Positions 44,337 to 53,713 of a DNA stretch of 64,000 bases are shown piece by piece; the stretch's first letter is position 1; every line of letters begins with the position of its first letter. Position numbers and translations under genes: made by a program. The notes under the pieces were generated by a model. The model was not told the DNA's origin. It did not search any database and saw only the letters and a list, made by a program, of their open reading frames with translations. The DNA comes from Deltaproteobacteria bacterium (GTDB lineage: Bacteria; Bdellovibrionota_B; Oligoflexia; Oligoflexales; Bog-1112), in contig JACKAG010000006.1 of NCBI GenBank assembly GCA_020635195.1, positions 62,001-126,000 on the forward strand, read 5' to 3'.

Positions 44337-46682
44337 TCAGCGCAGCAGGTGCCAGCGCCGACAGAGGACTTCCAGTGGAATAAACAGCAGAAAGAGCCAG
44401 ATCCACACTGTCTTGAAGATCCAGAAATAATCAGAGTAGCTCCTGTAACGCTGAGGAAGTGCCACACCAGCATGATGCTGGTTTTGGTCGAGCCATTCGA
44501 GAATCTCGTCACTGGCATGATCCGGATTCATAATCAGCCTGGCCCCTGTCAGCTCGGCGAGCTGCTTTAATTTCCGGGGAGAGCTGTCCAGGCTGCTGTC
44601 CGGAAAAGCCGGAGGAAAGATGGTGGCAGATGACAGCTCAAGCAGACCAAAAGCCGGATGCTCTCCGGAAAGCCTGAGATCACATCGCTCTCCCCCTCTG
44701 AGTTCCCGCTTCAGATCCCCTGAAAGCAGCATTTCCTGATTCCCTGTCTTGCGGATCAGGATATCAGCAGGATTCAGACTCAGATCACAGACACTCAGCT
44801 GCCAGTGATCCATATTTCCCAGATAAGGAACCGCAGGGCCTTTAACGACAGACTGCCAGTGAACCTGCCCCTTCTCTCTCTGACTCAGTCTGAAGTCTTT
44901 GATCAGAAGTGGCTTGCGGATATCCTGACGAAGCAGCCAAGTCATCGCCGAAGCAAAAAATCTGTCATAGATTTCCCTTGGAATTGCAGGATTTTCAGAC
45001 ATCGCGATCTGCCAGAAATCATCCGAAAAAATCCAGACTGCCCGGCCCTTTCCCGGATAAGAAGCAAGAGCCAGAGGAATTTCCCTGCCATCCTGTGTCA
45101 CAGCATTCAGCAGAGGAGTCGTAAATTCTGACCTGAAGCGAACATTTTCCATATGATGCAAGCCAGAAAGATCATGCAGTTTCGTCAGAGGTCCCGCCAG
45201 AGCTTCCCAGTCGTCATAGACATTCGCCAGAAGCCTCTTCTCAAGAGGAGGCCTGGCCAGTCTGAGCCGAAAACGCAGATCCCGATCGAACCACGGGCCG
45301 GACATATCGACCTGTGCATCCTGAATATTACCCATCAGTGGAAAAGCAGAAAAAGCAGGAAACATCTCTGCATCCGCAGAGCTATCCCCAGAATCAAATG
45401 GAAGAATTTCCCTCAGTGGTGAGTTTCTGATATCAGAAGACAAGAGAGACCGTTCTCCCCCTAAGAAGAGCAGGCCCCCTCCGTTTTTAACAAAACGGAC
45501 GAGATTTTCCTGATATTCAGGTAGCAAAAACTGAAGCAGAGTGAAATTCTGCAACACAATCACCTTGAAATTAGGCAGTTCTTCATTAAAGAGTCTGGAG
45601 ACAGGAAACGGGATCAGACTCAGTTCCCGCTCATTCGAATTCTGCTGATCCCATGGGTCCCGTAAAATAAAAAAACTGATCAGGTCATATTTTGGCTCTG
45701 ACTTCAGATAACGACGCAAGAAACGGCCATCCCAGCTGGGGCTACCCAGCAAATGCAGAACACCGACAGTATTGGGCATCACCTCGATCTGTTTGTGCCT
45801 TTCATTATCCCAGATCGCAGACTCTCCAGCGATGGGCAGAGCCCGGAATGTCAGAAGTTGCTGCCCTCTGGGCAGGGCAGCAAGAGGCAAACGAATTCTG
45901 GCCTGCTGATCTCCGGCTTTGAATTCGACATTATCGCTGCTCAGAATCTCCTGGTTCAGTAGAATCTGCACCTGCACACGGATCGGCTCTGTTGCTGGCG
46001 GTTCCATACGCACAAGCACGTCACTATAGATGGACTGTTGGCCGAAAGCAAAAGGGGGCAGCTCTGGGCTTTCCAGCCAGACATTCCGCTCCTGAGTTGA
46101 ACGGCCATAACCTAAAATCAGAGATCTGGAACGGATATTCTGCGCGGAATCTTCCCCATGCCCCTGCTGTGAGCTACGTTTTCTGACTCCCAGATCTCTG
46201 AGACTATCGGACCATGACAGGGACGGATGCTCATCATGTCCATCGGACAGCAAAATCCATGGAGCATCTTCTGTCTGAATCAGCCACTCCTCCAACACTT
46301 CATTCAGGGGGCTCCAGCCTTTGCTGACCATATCGCTTCTGTCAGAAAGGAGCTGTGAATGCAGCACACAGCCAGTCTTCCGGCAATGCTTATCAAGATC
46401 CTCGACAATGTCACGGGCATAAGCCAGGGGACTTCTGAATCCCTCAAGCCGTTTCATGCTGTCTGAGTCATCAATCAGAACATAGAGGGGTTCCGGATCG
46501 AGGGCTCTCGGCAATTCTTCTGTCCCATTTTCCGGGAAGAGGCACAGCACCAGCGGAGAAATCCACAGAATTCTGCACAAGACAGACAGGGAAGCTCGAA
46601 CGACTCCGATCCGGGAAGACCAGTAAAAGCCCAGACTCAGCGAAAGCAGCAGCAGAACAAAAGCCAGAATGATGCCAGTCAT
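44337..46682 (-). CDS. membrane-anchored VWA / glutamine-amidotransferase-like protein
   Basis: 781 residues. Two hydrophobic segments at the N-terminus (FVLLLLSLSLGFYW, LSVLCRILWISPLVLCLF) and one at the C-terminus (FKTVWIWLFLLFIPLEVL) place the bulk in the periplasm. Near residue 70 a von Willebrand A-type metal site DDSDSM (D-x-S-x-S) is intact. The middle (about 400-470) resembles a class I glutamine-amidotransferase-like flavodoxin fold (KVIVLQNFTLLQFLL, FVKNGGGLLFLGG). It is the last gene of the MoxR operon, two bases after its neighbour. The family occurs with BatA and MoxR genes; the role is probably envelope-protein assembly or stress, which is inference. Confidence 0.75.
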   Translation of the reverse strand: MTGIILAFVLLLLSLSLGFYWSSRIGVVRASLSVLCRILWISPLVLCLFPENGTEELPRALDPEPLYVLIDDSDSMKRLEGFRSPLAYARDIVEDLDKHCRKTGCVLHSQLLSDRSDMVSKGWSPLNEVLEEWLIQTEDAPWILLSDGHDEHPSLSWSDSLRDLGVRKRSSQQGHGEDSAQNIRSRSLILGYGRSTQERNVWLESPELPPFAFGQQSIYSDVLVRMEPPATEPIRVQVQILLNQEILSSDNVEFKAGDQQARIRLPLAALPRGQQLLTFRALPIAGESAIWDNERHKQIEVMPNTVGVLHLLGSPSWDGRFLRRYLKSEPKYDLISFFILRDPWDQQNSNERELSLIPFPVSRLFNEELPNFKVIVLQNFTLLQFLLPEYQENLVRFVKNGGGLLFLGGERSLLSSDIRNSPLREILPFDSGDSSADAEMFPAFSAFPLMGNIQDAQVDMSGPWFDRDLRFRLRLARPPLEKRLLANVYDDWEALAGPLTKLHDLSGLHHMENVRFRSEFTTPLLNAVTQDGREIPLALASYPGKGRAVWIFSDDFWQIAMSENPAIPREIYDRFFASAMTWLLRQDIRKPLLIKDFRLSQREKGQVHWQSVVKGPAVPYLGNMDHWQLSVCDLSLNPADILIRKTGNQEMLLSGDLKRELRGGERCDLRLSGEHPAFGLLELSSATIFPPAFPDSSLDSSPRKLKQLAELTGARLIMNPDHASDEILEWLDQNQHHAGVALPQRYRSYSDYFWIFKTVWIWLFLLFIPLEVLCRRWHLLR

Positions 46683-46684
46683 AG

Positions 46685-49306
46685 TTAAAGCCGTTTCAAA
46701 ATCTCACGCATGTGAATCTGATCTTTCTTATAATCTGTTGTCAGAGCAACCATCAGAATATTAATAAAAATACGAATGTAATTTTCCCGGGAGACAGGCT
46801 GCCCACAGACAGTCTGAGCCTGAAACGTTCCGGAAGACTGAAGAAACGGAAATGGTATCGTCAGAATCGCAAGTCTCCCATCATACTGATACCCATGCCA
46901 GACCGCCTTCTGACATCCGGGCAGCGCATCAAGCAGATAAAAACTTCGCATCAGTTCATGGTCAGGGGGAATCGCTTTCCACTCTCCTTTGTTGGGAAGA
47001 AAGTCAAAACCTCTGCTGGTCAGGGTTTTTATATTCTGTAGATCAGAGACATTCTCAATAATCAGAAAACCTCCCCGGCGCAGCCAGGCAGCAAAGGCAT
47101 CTCCCATTGCTTTGCCTGGACTGGCTATATCGGTCGGCTTTGCCGCCCAGAGCCAGCCCATACGAAGGGGAGGGAGCTGCCCCGCTCCGATCCGGATGGG
47201 CTCGGAGTCCATTTTCAGACTGGTACGACTGGAAAGCTGCTCCGCCAGTTCCTGCAATGGCAGAAGCGGAATGACAGGATCAAAACCTTTCAGATTCACC
47301 CGGATTCTCGCAAAGGCATCAGAACCAGCTCCCAGGGCTCCGGGGATCATCAACAGAAGCAAAATCCGGAACCCCTGTCCAGAAACTCCTCGTTTCCTCC
47401 GTACGAAACAGGCAATCAGCTCTGCCATGGTCAGCAGAACGGCCAGCGCTGCAAGAGCAAGAACCAGAGGCAGGGAGTCCGGATGTTCCTGTTGCAAAGC
47501 AGAAGTGCCCTCCGGAACATGGAGCGATTCATCCCAATACGGTGGAAACAAAGTATCCGGAGCAGACTTCAGGACACTCTCTCCTACAGGAACATTTGAC
47601 AAAAAAATCTCCTGCCGACCTTTTTCTGTCAGCAGTGTTTCCTTCGTATTCCAGAAACGATGCAGACTCAGATCCGGGTACCTGGGCCAGTTATTTTGAT
47701 TGCCTTTGCCAGGAGCTGCAAAGCCTTCCACCTTCAGCATATCTTTGAGCAATAAAGGAAACGAGGCATGCGACAGAGGACTTCCTGCAACAGCTCTCAT
47801 CGGAAGACTAAAAGCCAGGACTCTCAGACGCCCGGATCTGTCGTCACCTTCCCAGGCAATCGCCTGTTCCGGACGCCCACTTTCTCCTCCCATCTGGCGA
47901 GCTCCAGCAGCCTGAAGAACAGACGCATAACGCCTCTGATCCGGAATCTCCCGGCAATAGGATGGCATGTCCGAAGCTTCCGAAGAACCGTGCAGGAGAC
48001 GGTGGTAACACCAGCAGATGTTTCTGAAGGCACGCTTTTCATGATGATAGGGACTGATCCAGACCTGAACCGGCGATGAAACTGGCTCCTGCTCCTGGTG
48101 GCGAAAGCGAACGAGTGATGAGGGACAAAAAGAATCAATACGGTCGCCACTGCCTGCAAAAAGAAGCCACAACGCGACATCAGAGACATCCGGAAGACTC
48201 TGGTCTGTCCTGTCATAGCGCTCTGCCTGCATACCCATCACTTCCAGAGCCATCTGGAGGCTATGCGTCGGAGATTCCAGGCGCTGCTCTCCAGCTGATT
48301 TTGCGATCAGAATAGCCTGTTGCCTGCTCCCTGTCAGGCGACTGCGAAATATATTATCCAGAGGAAGCTGATCCATGACGGAAGGCTGTAGCTCCCAGAT
48401 GAAAGATTCTTGCCTACCTTTCCCGGAGTCTCTTTCCTGAGGAGGAGACCAGGAGACATGAAGACTGATATCCTGCTGCTCCGGCAGAAATTCCCATGAA
48501 ACCGTATTCAGAAGCTGCCCATCCTGGGAAAGGAGCAGATTCCCCGATTCTGAGCGACCAGCCATACTACGACTCAGAGTGATTTCCCATTCCATAAGAC
48601 TGGCTGCTCTCGCTGAAAGATAACGCGCATCTTTAATATAAAGATTAGAAAGCAGAGCATCGTCTGCAAGCATAGGCACATAGCTAATGCTGCTTTCACC
48701 CTTCAGAAACTGCCAGTGAAAGTTCTGCCAGCTATGTGCGTCCTGATCCGAGACAACAATAAGCTGATCCGGATGACTCAGCTGAGGCCACTGTTTCCGG
48801 AGTGCCCCTCCAAGGCGAATTCCCCAGCGGTGGAAGCCCAGATCTGCCAGCTTCCCGGCAAGATCCGGAGCGTTTTTCGGAACCCAGATCTCCTGTGAGT
48901 GAGTGCTGCTAACACTAACATTTCCGGATTTTTTCAGATGTACCCATAACTCAGAAACCCTTTTTATATAATCGTCCAGAGAGATCTGAGCAGCTACAGA
49001 CGGACTCATATCAAGAAAAAGATGCGATGAAGCTTCCTGCCCCGGCAGGCTTTGCAAAGTCACAAACCCCGGACGCAGCGCCAGGATGATCAGACAAAGA
49101 CAGATCAGCAGAAAAGACAAAAAAGGGATCAGAGGCGGACGAAGTATCGTAAAGCCAGGCTTACGAAAGGACTGATCTCTGAGAATTCTCAAAACCGGCA
49201 GACGAGTCATCCGGAACCTGATCCGGATGATATACCACAAAATCAGTGCCAGGACTGTCGCAGCAAGAAAGGCCCATGTGATCAGAGACAGCGATCCTTG
49301 AAACAA
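46685..49306 (-). CDS. BatA-like N-terminal / DUF4159 C-terminal membrane protein
   Basis: 873 residues. The N-terminus (two hydrophobic segments within residues 1-85, with FRKPGFTILRPPLIPFLSFLLICLCLIILALRP) matches the BatA/aerotolerance N-domain. LFLDMSPS near residue 97 preserves a D-x-S-x-S metal site. After a long periplasmic part and a hydrophobic segment near residue 625 (LVLALAALAVLLTMAELIACFV), the last 220 residues match DUF4159: WLRRGGFLIIENV, PPDHELMRSFYLLDALPG and YDGRLAILTIPFPFL. Such fusions accompany MoxR ATPases and DUF58 proteins. It lies 17 bases after the DUF58 gene. Confidence 0.78.
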   Translation of the reverse strand: MFQGSLSLITWAFLAATVLALILWYIIRIRFRMTRLPVLRILRDQSFRKPGFTILRPPLIPFLSFLLICLCLIILALRPGFVTLQSLPGQEASSHLFLDMSPSVAAQISLDDYIKRVSELWVHLKKSGNVSVSSTHSQEIWVPKNAPDLAGKLADLGFHRWGIRLGGALRKQWPQLSHPDQLIVVSDQDAHSWQNFHWQFLKGESSISYVPMLADDALLSNLYIKDARYLSARAASLMEWEITLSRSMAGRSESGNLLLSQDGQLLNTVSWEFLPEQQDISLHVSWSPPQERDSGKGRQESFIWELQPSVMDQLPLDNIFRSRLTGSRQQAILIAKSAGEQRLESPTHSLQMALEVMGMQAERYDRTDQSLPDVSDVALWLLFAGSGDRIDSFCPSSLVRFRHQEQEPVSSPVQVWISPYHHEKRAFRNICWCYHRLLHGSSEASDMPSYCREIPDQRRYASVLQAAGARQMGGESGRPEQAIAWEGDDRSGRLRVLAFSLPMRAVAGSPLSHASFPLLLKDMLKVEGFAAPGKGNQNNWPRYPDLSLHRFWNTKETLLTEKGRQEIFLSNVPVGESVLKSAPDTLFPPYWDESLHVPEGTSALQQEHPDSLPLVLALAALAVLLTMAELIACFVRRKRGVSGQGFRILLLLMIPGALGAGSDAFARIRVNLKGFDPVIPLLPLQELAEQLSSRTSLKMDSEPIRIGAGQLPPLRMGWLWAAKPTDIASPGKAMGDAFAAWLRRGGFLIIENVSDLQNIKTLTSRGFDFLPNKGEWKAIPPDHELMRSFYLLDALPGCQKAVWHGYQYDGRLAILTIPFPFLQSSGTFQAQTVCGQPVSRENYIRIFINILMVALTTDYKKDQIHMREILKRL

Positions 49307-49323
49307 GACTCTGTTCCTTTTCT

Positions 49324-50280
49324 TTATCTCCCGGGAAAACGTCCCATAGTCTTCTGTTTCCGGCTAAAAATATCATCCAGACTCTTAAAATAATGATTCA
49401 GCGGAGTCTTATCATGGAGCAAAAAGTACCAGCATCCGGATGAAACGATTGATGATCTGAGTTTTTCCGTCCAGTCTATGATCTGCTCATGCACCGATGG
49501 GCTCTTCTTCAGGTGAGAGCCTGAAAATTCTTTTCGTGCCCTGCTCCTCTGGTCCTGGTCAAAATAGCATTCATCATCTTCCAGCCAGGAAAGATCCAGT
49601 TCTCTGGAACTCAGAATATGAAAGAGTATCCCACGATTCTGAAACGGAATGATCGCCTGATAACCACTCTGAGAAAGAGTGTCACCAAGCCAGTATATCT
49701 GTTCACTATCCTGCCATGCACACGGAGCCTTTCGAAACTGACGAGACACAGCTGTAGCCGCAAATTTATCCTTCCTGAGACGATGAAATAAATTCAGGAT
49801 ATCAGAAGGACCCACAGGCACCCATACATAGCCAGAGTGAGTTTCCGCTTCTGACAAAAGAAAGCACAGGCGGACACGATCTCCCATTCTCAGGTGAAAG
49901 TGAGCCAGATGACAGGCAATACGAAGGGCGATTTCACTCTTTTGTGGGAGAGCATGAAGTGAAATATCCTGATTTACATCAGGCCAGATCATAGTTTCGG
50001 TCAGCTCTGTCACAATGCAGATTTTAGCAGAGGCTTCATCTCTCTGTTCTCTGATAATCAGCTGATCTGTCCGTCCATAAGCCTTCCAGTCAATAAGACT
50101 GAGAGGGTCACCCGACACATAAGGGCGGCTATACTCAGGATGCTTCGCAGCCCTTTTCAGACTCATCCGATGGCTGCCATGTAGCAAAGAACTGCGTTTC
50201 AGAAGATTTACAGAGATCTCTTTCGTGAGCATCGGATGCAGGAGAGCCAGACTGCCCGGAGTCGTATGATCCTGAGACAT
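49324..50280 (-). CDS. DUF58 domain protein of the MoxR operon
   Basis: 318 residues; ATG 50280 with GGGGA seven bases upstream is preferred to the TTG at 50313. The DUF58 signature is clear (EYSRPYVSGDPLSLIDWKAYGRTDQLIIREQRDEAS, then a VWA-like continuation). DUF58 proteins are encoded with MoxR ATPases and are thought to be their substrates or scaffolds. No membrane segment is visible, unlike many DUF58 proteins. It follows moxR by 64 bases. Confidence 0.85.
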   Translation of the reverse strand: MSQDHTTPGSLALLHPMLTKEISVNLLKRSSLLHGSHRMSLKRAAKHPEYSRPYVSGDPLSLIDWKAYGRTDQLIIREQRDEASAKICIVTELTETMIWPDVNQDISLHALPQKSEIALRIACHLAHFHLRMGDRVRLCFLLSEAETHSGYVWVPVGPSDILNLFHRLRKDKFAATAVSRQFRKAPCAWQDSEQIYWLGDTLSQSGYQAIIPFQNRGILFHILSSRELDLSWLEDDECYFDQDQRSRARKEFSGSHLKKSPSVHEQIIDWTEKLRSSIVSSGCWYFLLHDKTPLNHYFKSLDDIFSRKQKTMGRFPGR

Positions 50281-50344
50281 ACAGGGTTCCCCACAATTCA
50301 GCGACAGAGCCAACAGACTGTGCCGTCAAAACACACTGCACCGC

Positions 50345-51370
50345 TCACTCTGGCCGGTGTTTTTGCTCCAGATTTTCTATCAGTTCCATAATGAGGCGCG
50401 CTTCATCATATTCATCCTGCACCCCATCCATCGTAAGGCGAATCCTGTGACGTAAGACAGGAACAGCCATTCTCCTGATATGACGCCAGCGGACAGTTTC
50501 ATCCTGACTCATCATAGCAAAGGCTCTGGAAGCAGAAATCAGGCTGATTCCGGCTCTCGGACCTGCTCCATACCAGATAAAGGGCTTTAAGTTTGCAGGA
50601 CAGCTTTCATCTTCTGGCCGGGAAGAGCGAATCAAGTCATTAATCAGTTCAAGGATGCTTTCATCGCAGGAGATTGCGTTTGTCTGAAGCATCAGCTGCC
50701 GGATCGTCTCAGCATCGAGCACTGTGTGGTCGCTTCCAGCTGCGGCAAGCTGCCCTGATGAATGAGCCTTCAGGATGGCAAGCTCTGCTGATTTGTCAGG
50801 ATAATCCACAATCGAATGAAGCAGAAAACGATCCAGCTGCGCCTCTGGCAGAGGAAAGGTCCCCTCCGACTCAAAGGGGTTCTGGGTTGCAAAAACCATA
50901 AAAGGCTCAGGCAGAGGATAGACCTTTCCTCCGACCGTAACCTGTCTTTCCTGCATGGCTTCCAGCATGGCAGACTGCGTACGTGGGGATGCCCGGTTTA
51001 TTTCATCCGCCAGCAAAAGATTGGAAAAGACCGGCCCCCTGATAAAATCAAAGTGACGGCGTCCGTTTTCTCCGTCAATATTAAGAACCTCTGATCCTGT
51101 AATATCAGACGGCAGAAGATCAGGAGTAAACTGAATTCTTCCCGAATGCATTCCAAGAGCCCGGGAGATCACCCGCACTAACGTTGTTTTTGCAAGACCC
51201 GGAGCACCGGTCATGAGAATATGACCGCCAGCAAGAAAGGTACAGAGAGCCTCCGTCACCAGTTCTTCCTGACCAAAAATCACGGAGCTGACCTTCTCCA
51301 GCAAACCACAACTGATTGAGCTGGCCTCAGACAGACTCATAGAAGCACAATGATTGCTTTGATCTTTCAT
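50345..51370 (-). CDS. MoxR-family AAA+ ATPase
   Basis: 341-residue AAA+ chaperone-like ATPase, first gene of the four-gene operon. Visible are SSVIFGQEELVTEALCTFLAGGHILMTGAPGLAKTTLVRVIS (Walker A), DLLPSDITGSEV, the Walker B LLLADEINRASPRTQSAMLEAMQERQVT and FATQNPFESEGTFPLPEAQLDRF. MoxR proteins mature or activate VWA-domain partners, matching the two VWA-type genes downstream. Confidence 0.94.
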   Translation of the reverse strand: MKDQSNHCASMSLSEASSISCGLLEKVSSVIFGQEELVTEALCTFLAGGHILMTGAPGLAKTTLVRVISRALGMHSGRIQFTPDLLPSDITGSEVLNIDGENGRRHFDFIRGPVFSNLLLADEINRASPRTQSAMLEAMQERQVTVGGKVYPLPEPFMVFATQNPFESEGTFPLPEAQLDRFLLHSIVDYPDKSAELAILKAHSSGQLAAAGSDHTVLDAETIRQLMLQTNAISCDESILELINDLIRSSRPEDESCPANLKPFIWYGAGPRAGISLISASRAFAMMSQDETVRWRHIRRMAVPVLRHRIRLTMDGVQDEYDEARLIMELIENLEQKHRPE

Positions 51371-51603
51371 GCTTTCCCTTGCCAGATTCAGATGATCACG
51401 AGCATCTGCGTCATCCCCTCGTTCATTATACTCAATGGATCTTCTGTTTTCAGACGGTAAAAATGTTCCGGCAAAAGGACAAATCCATCAGCAGAGATCA
51501 CTCCGGAAAGATCATGGTCACTGGACAGATCCTGATTTCAGGTTTAGCTCATGTGTGAATCAGCAGCCCACGCTCTGAATTATTCATAAATGAGGAAATC
51601 CGG

Positions 51604-51876
51604 ATGAAAGACAAAGAACAGAAGATCTCTGGCAAAGAGCGAAAAAATCCAACCGTCTTATATAAACGTACAGACAAAGATAAACGCGCCGTAAACTCAG
51701 GCTCCGTAGCTCTGGAGTATATCCTGGTCAGCACAATGGTTCTTTTCAGTTCAATCGCTCTGATGACTTTCACCCTAAAGTGGGCCAAACAGAGCATCAC
51801 AGAATATGGAGAAAAGGTCGGTATCGATGTCAGTGAAATCTTCAGACATAATCCTTTTATAGACAGCGATAAATGA
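51604..51876 (+). CDS. TadE/Flp-pilin-like small membrane protein
   Basis: 90 residues. A charged N-terminus precedes GSVALEYILVSTMVLFSSIALMTFTLKW, a hydrophobic helix with the Glu at position five after the presumed processing glycine, as in type IV pilin-like and TadE/Flp proteins. GAGG lies eight bases before the ATG. The stop overlaps the next gene's ATG (ATGA), so the two are a coupled pair. No secretion ATPase or prepilin peptidase is nearby. Confidence 0.7.
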   Translation: MKDKEQKISGKERKNPTVLYKRTDKDKRAVNSGSVALEYILVSTMVLFSSIALMTFTLKWAKQSITEYGEKVGIDVSEIFRHNPFIDSDK

Positions 51877-52241
51877 ACACATTTTCCCTCATCCTTGCAA
51901 TTCCTCTTCTGTCCCTGTGTCTTGGGGCAGGAGAGATCATCCTCCATATTCTCCGTGAAAGGATCGGGCTCATGCAGACTTACAATGAGCTGCTGCTCCA
52001 TCCGGCAAAAGGCGTTGAAGATTACTGCCGGAATAGCGGAGCATCCCCACCTGATCGATCTTTTGCCTGCATGACGGAGGTCGAATGGCGCAGGGGGGAT
52101 GGAGAATGGTACTCCGTCTGTGAAGAAGGCGTAAAAAAACAATTCACGCCACGCCATTACAGAATCCGCCTCAACTGCCCTGCCAACCCCTCCCATGATA
52201 ACAAATCGCTTCTTTCTGAAGAACTCCGTCTTCTGCGCTAA
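51873..52241 (+). CDS. pseudopilin-like or TadE-associated small exported protein
   Basis: 122 residues. A hydrophobic N-terminal helix (FSLILAIPLLSLCLGAGEIILHILRE) starts right at the N-terminus, followed by a soluble part with four cysteines (DYCRNSG, SFACMTEVEW, YSVCEEG, LNCPANP) that could form two disulfides. Its first codon overlaps the stop of the pilin-like gene. Pairing and topology suggest a minor pilin partner; no family is recognised. Confidence 0.62.
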   Translation: MNTFSLILAIPLLSLCLGAGEIILHILRERIGLMQTYNELLLHPAKGVEDYCRNSGASPPDRSFACMTEVEWRRGDGEWYSVCEEGVKKQFTPRHYRIRLNCPANPSHDNKSLLSEELRLLR

Positions 52242-52312
52242 CGAAGCAGACAGCGACAAAGAACCATCACTAAAACTACCATAATCATTCATAAAAAGAA
52301 GAATATTTACGC

Positions 52313-52360
52313 TTGATCTGAAGTTCTTTTTTAATCATGATAAAACTGTTTCATCATGAT
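52313..52360 (+). promoter_or_regulatory. putative promoter with two palindromic ATCATGAT operator-like sites
   Basis: TTGATC (52313-52318) and CATGAT (52336-52341) are 17 bases apart, a plausible promoter for the 52384 gene. The palindrome ATCATGAT occurs at 52334-52341, over the -10, and again at 52353-52360, with centres 19 bases apart, almost two helical turns. Two identical palindromes over a promoter suggest a repressor operator; the regulator is unknown. Confidence 0.4.
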
Positions 52361-52383
52361 CATAATATGAGGGAGGATCAGGC

Positions 52384-53700
52384 GTGTTCAGAAATCTGAA
52401 TGTGATTCACAGGTGGCTGTTTCTGTCTCTGATCTCAGGGGTAGCCCTGCAATATGGTTGCGGAAGAGATCAGAACGACCAGCCAGAGAAGCATAGCAGC
52501 CATCAGGAGACCTCGGCAACAGAGCTTTCTGCTGCACGCTGGGATCATGCAAATAACCCGTCCCTGCTGGATACCCTTGCCGGAAGAGGGTATATTTATA
52601 ACTATCAGCAGCTCCCTTCTTCTGGCTCTCTTTCCCGTGAGCCCTGGAGCGGAGGATACTGGCCCAGCTGGAGCGGAGGACTGAGCTACCGCTGGGCTCT
52701 GCCTGAATCGCAGTATTCTTTTGATGATCCCGCACGTTATGGCTATGCTTTATGGAGTCGATATGATGACTTCCGTCGTAAAGACCTCTCTTTTTTATCA
52801 CCGCTGGAAAAGCTGGACCTTTTGCTGGGCTACTATGATTTTCGCCTGACCAGACAGGAGCGGGAGCGGACCCAGGTGATGAAAACCATCCCCGGAAGCG
52901 GCGTTTATACGCCTGGATACGAAATTCCCTACTGGGAAGGTTTATGCCATGCATGGGCTCCGGCAACTCTCGCTTTTACAGAGCCTGGACCTGTGACTGT
53001 AGAGAGCCGGGATGGACTGACAATTCCCTTTGGTTCTTCTGATCTCAAAGGACTGCTGGTCTATGCACTTCACCATCTGTCCGCACAGAATTATATCCTG
53101 GCACGACGCTGCAACAGCAAAAGCCTGGAAGAACTCAAAAACCAGTACATCCGCCATGAAATTTCTTATGACCAATACTTCCGGGAGAAGAAAGCCTGCC
53201 TTGATACGAATGCCGGCGCCTTCCATATTGTACTCAGCAATCAGATTGGCCTGCTGAATGAAGGCATCATTGTTGATATTGATGCCCAGTCAGACAATCC
53301 TGAACAACAAAACCTCGCGGAAGTCTGGAATCAGGCGGTCTATGCTTATGAATCCAGAGTCCTTCGCAGACGTGAAGGAGAAAAAATCAAAAAAAAGGCT
53401 GCTCCGGGCACGGTTCTGGAACTGAAGATGCTAACAACCATGTACTACACTCATGAAGTAAACTACAGCTGGTCCCCTCTCAGGCCCGCTGTAAAAACAC
53501 ACAAAGAATATAAATACTGGCTGGAAATCGACAAAGACGGCAACATCGTTGGAGGTTCATGGCCTACTCAGAAATCTCAAAGGCCCGATTTTATCTGGAA
53601 GCAGAAGACACCTGAGTTTTCAGGATATTTTGACGTCATCAGACAACTCTACGAGCTCTCCCGGCAACAGAATCCGGCCCGTACAAACGTCAGCAGCTGA
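52384..53700 (+). CDS. transglutaminase-elicitor-like lipoprotein
   Basis: 438 residues from a GTG start behind GGAGG (seven bases). The signal peptide ends in LQYGC, a degenerate lipobox. The mature protein matches the transglutaminase elicitor family (PF16683, first known from Phytophthora, also in vibrios): PYWEGLCHAWAPATLAFTEPGPVTV with the catalytic-type cysteine, SDLKGLLVYALHHL, CLDTNAGAFHIVLSNQIGL, EVWNQAVYAYESRV and the late YKYWLEIDKDGNIVGGSW. It should act outside the cytoplasm, crosslinking or modifying protein glutamines; that activity is inferred from the family. It converges on the dermatopontin-like gene 13 bases away. Confidence 0.78.
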   Translation: MFRNLNVIHRWLFLSLISGVALQYGCGRDQNDQPEKHSSHQETSATELSAARWDHANNPSLLDTLAGRGYIYNYQQLPSSGSLSREPWSGGYWPSWSGGLSYRWALPESQYSFDDPARYGYALWSRYDDFRRKDLSFLSPLEKLDLLLGYYDFRLTRQERERTQVMKTIPGSGVYTPGYEIPYWEGLCHAWAPATLAFTEPGPVTVESRDGLTIPFGSSDLKGLLVYALHHLSAQNYILARRCNSKSLEELKNQYIRHEISYDQYFREKKACLDTNAGAFHIVLSNQIGLLNEGIIVDIDAQSDNPEQQNLAEVWNQAVYAYESRVLRRREGEKIKKKAAPGTVLELKMLTTMYYTHEVNYSWSPLRPAVKTHKEYKYWLEIDKDGNIVGGSWPTQKSQRPDFIWKQKTPEFSGYFDVIRQLYELSRQQNPARTNVSS

Positions 53701-53713
53701 AGATCAGAGACAT

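Noticed and set aside
44337..51370. MoxR/VWA operon as a phage-defence system
   Set aside because: The order and the BatA/DUF58/DUF4159 domains match the envelope-type MoxR operons; no effector nuclease or NTPase typical of defence is present.
51549..52292. 247-residue minus-strand frame
   Set aside because: It lies opposite two coupled pilin-like genes with good ribosome sites and membrane helices, and is their antisense shadow.
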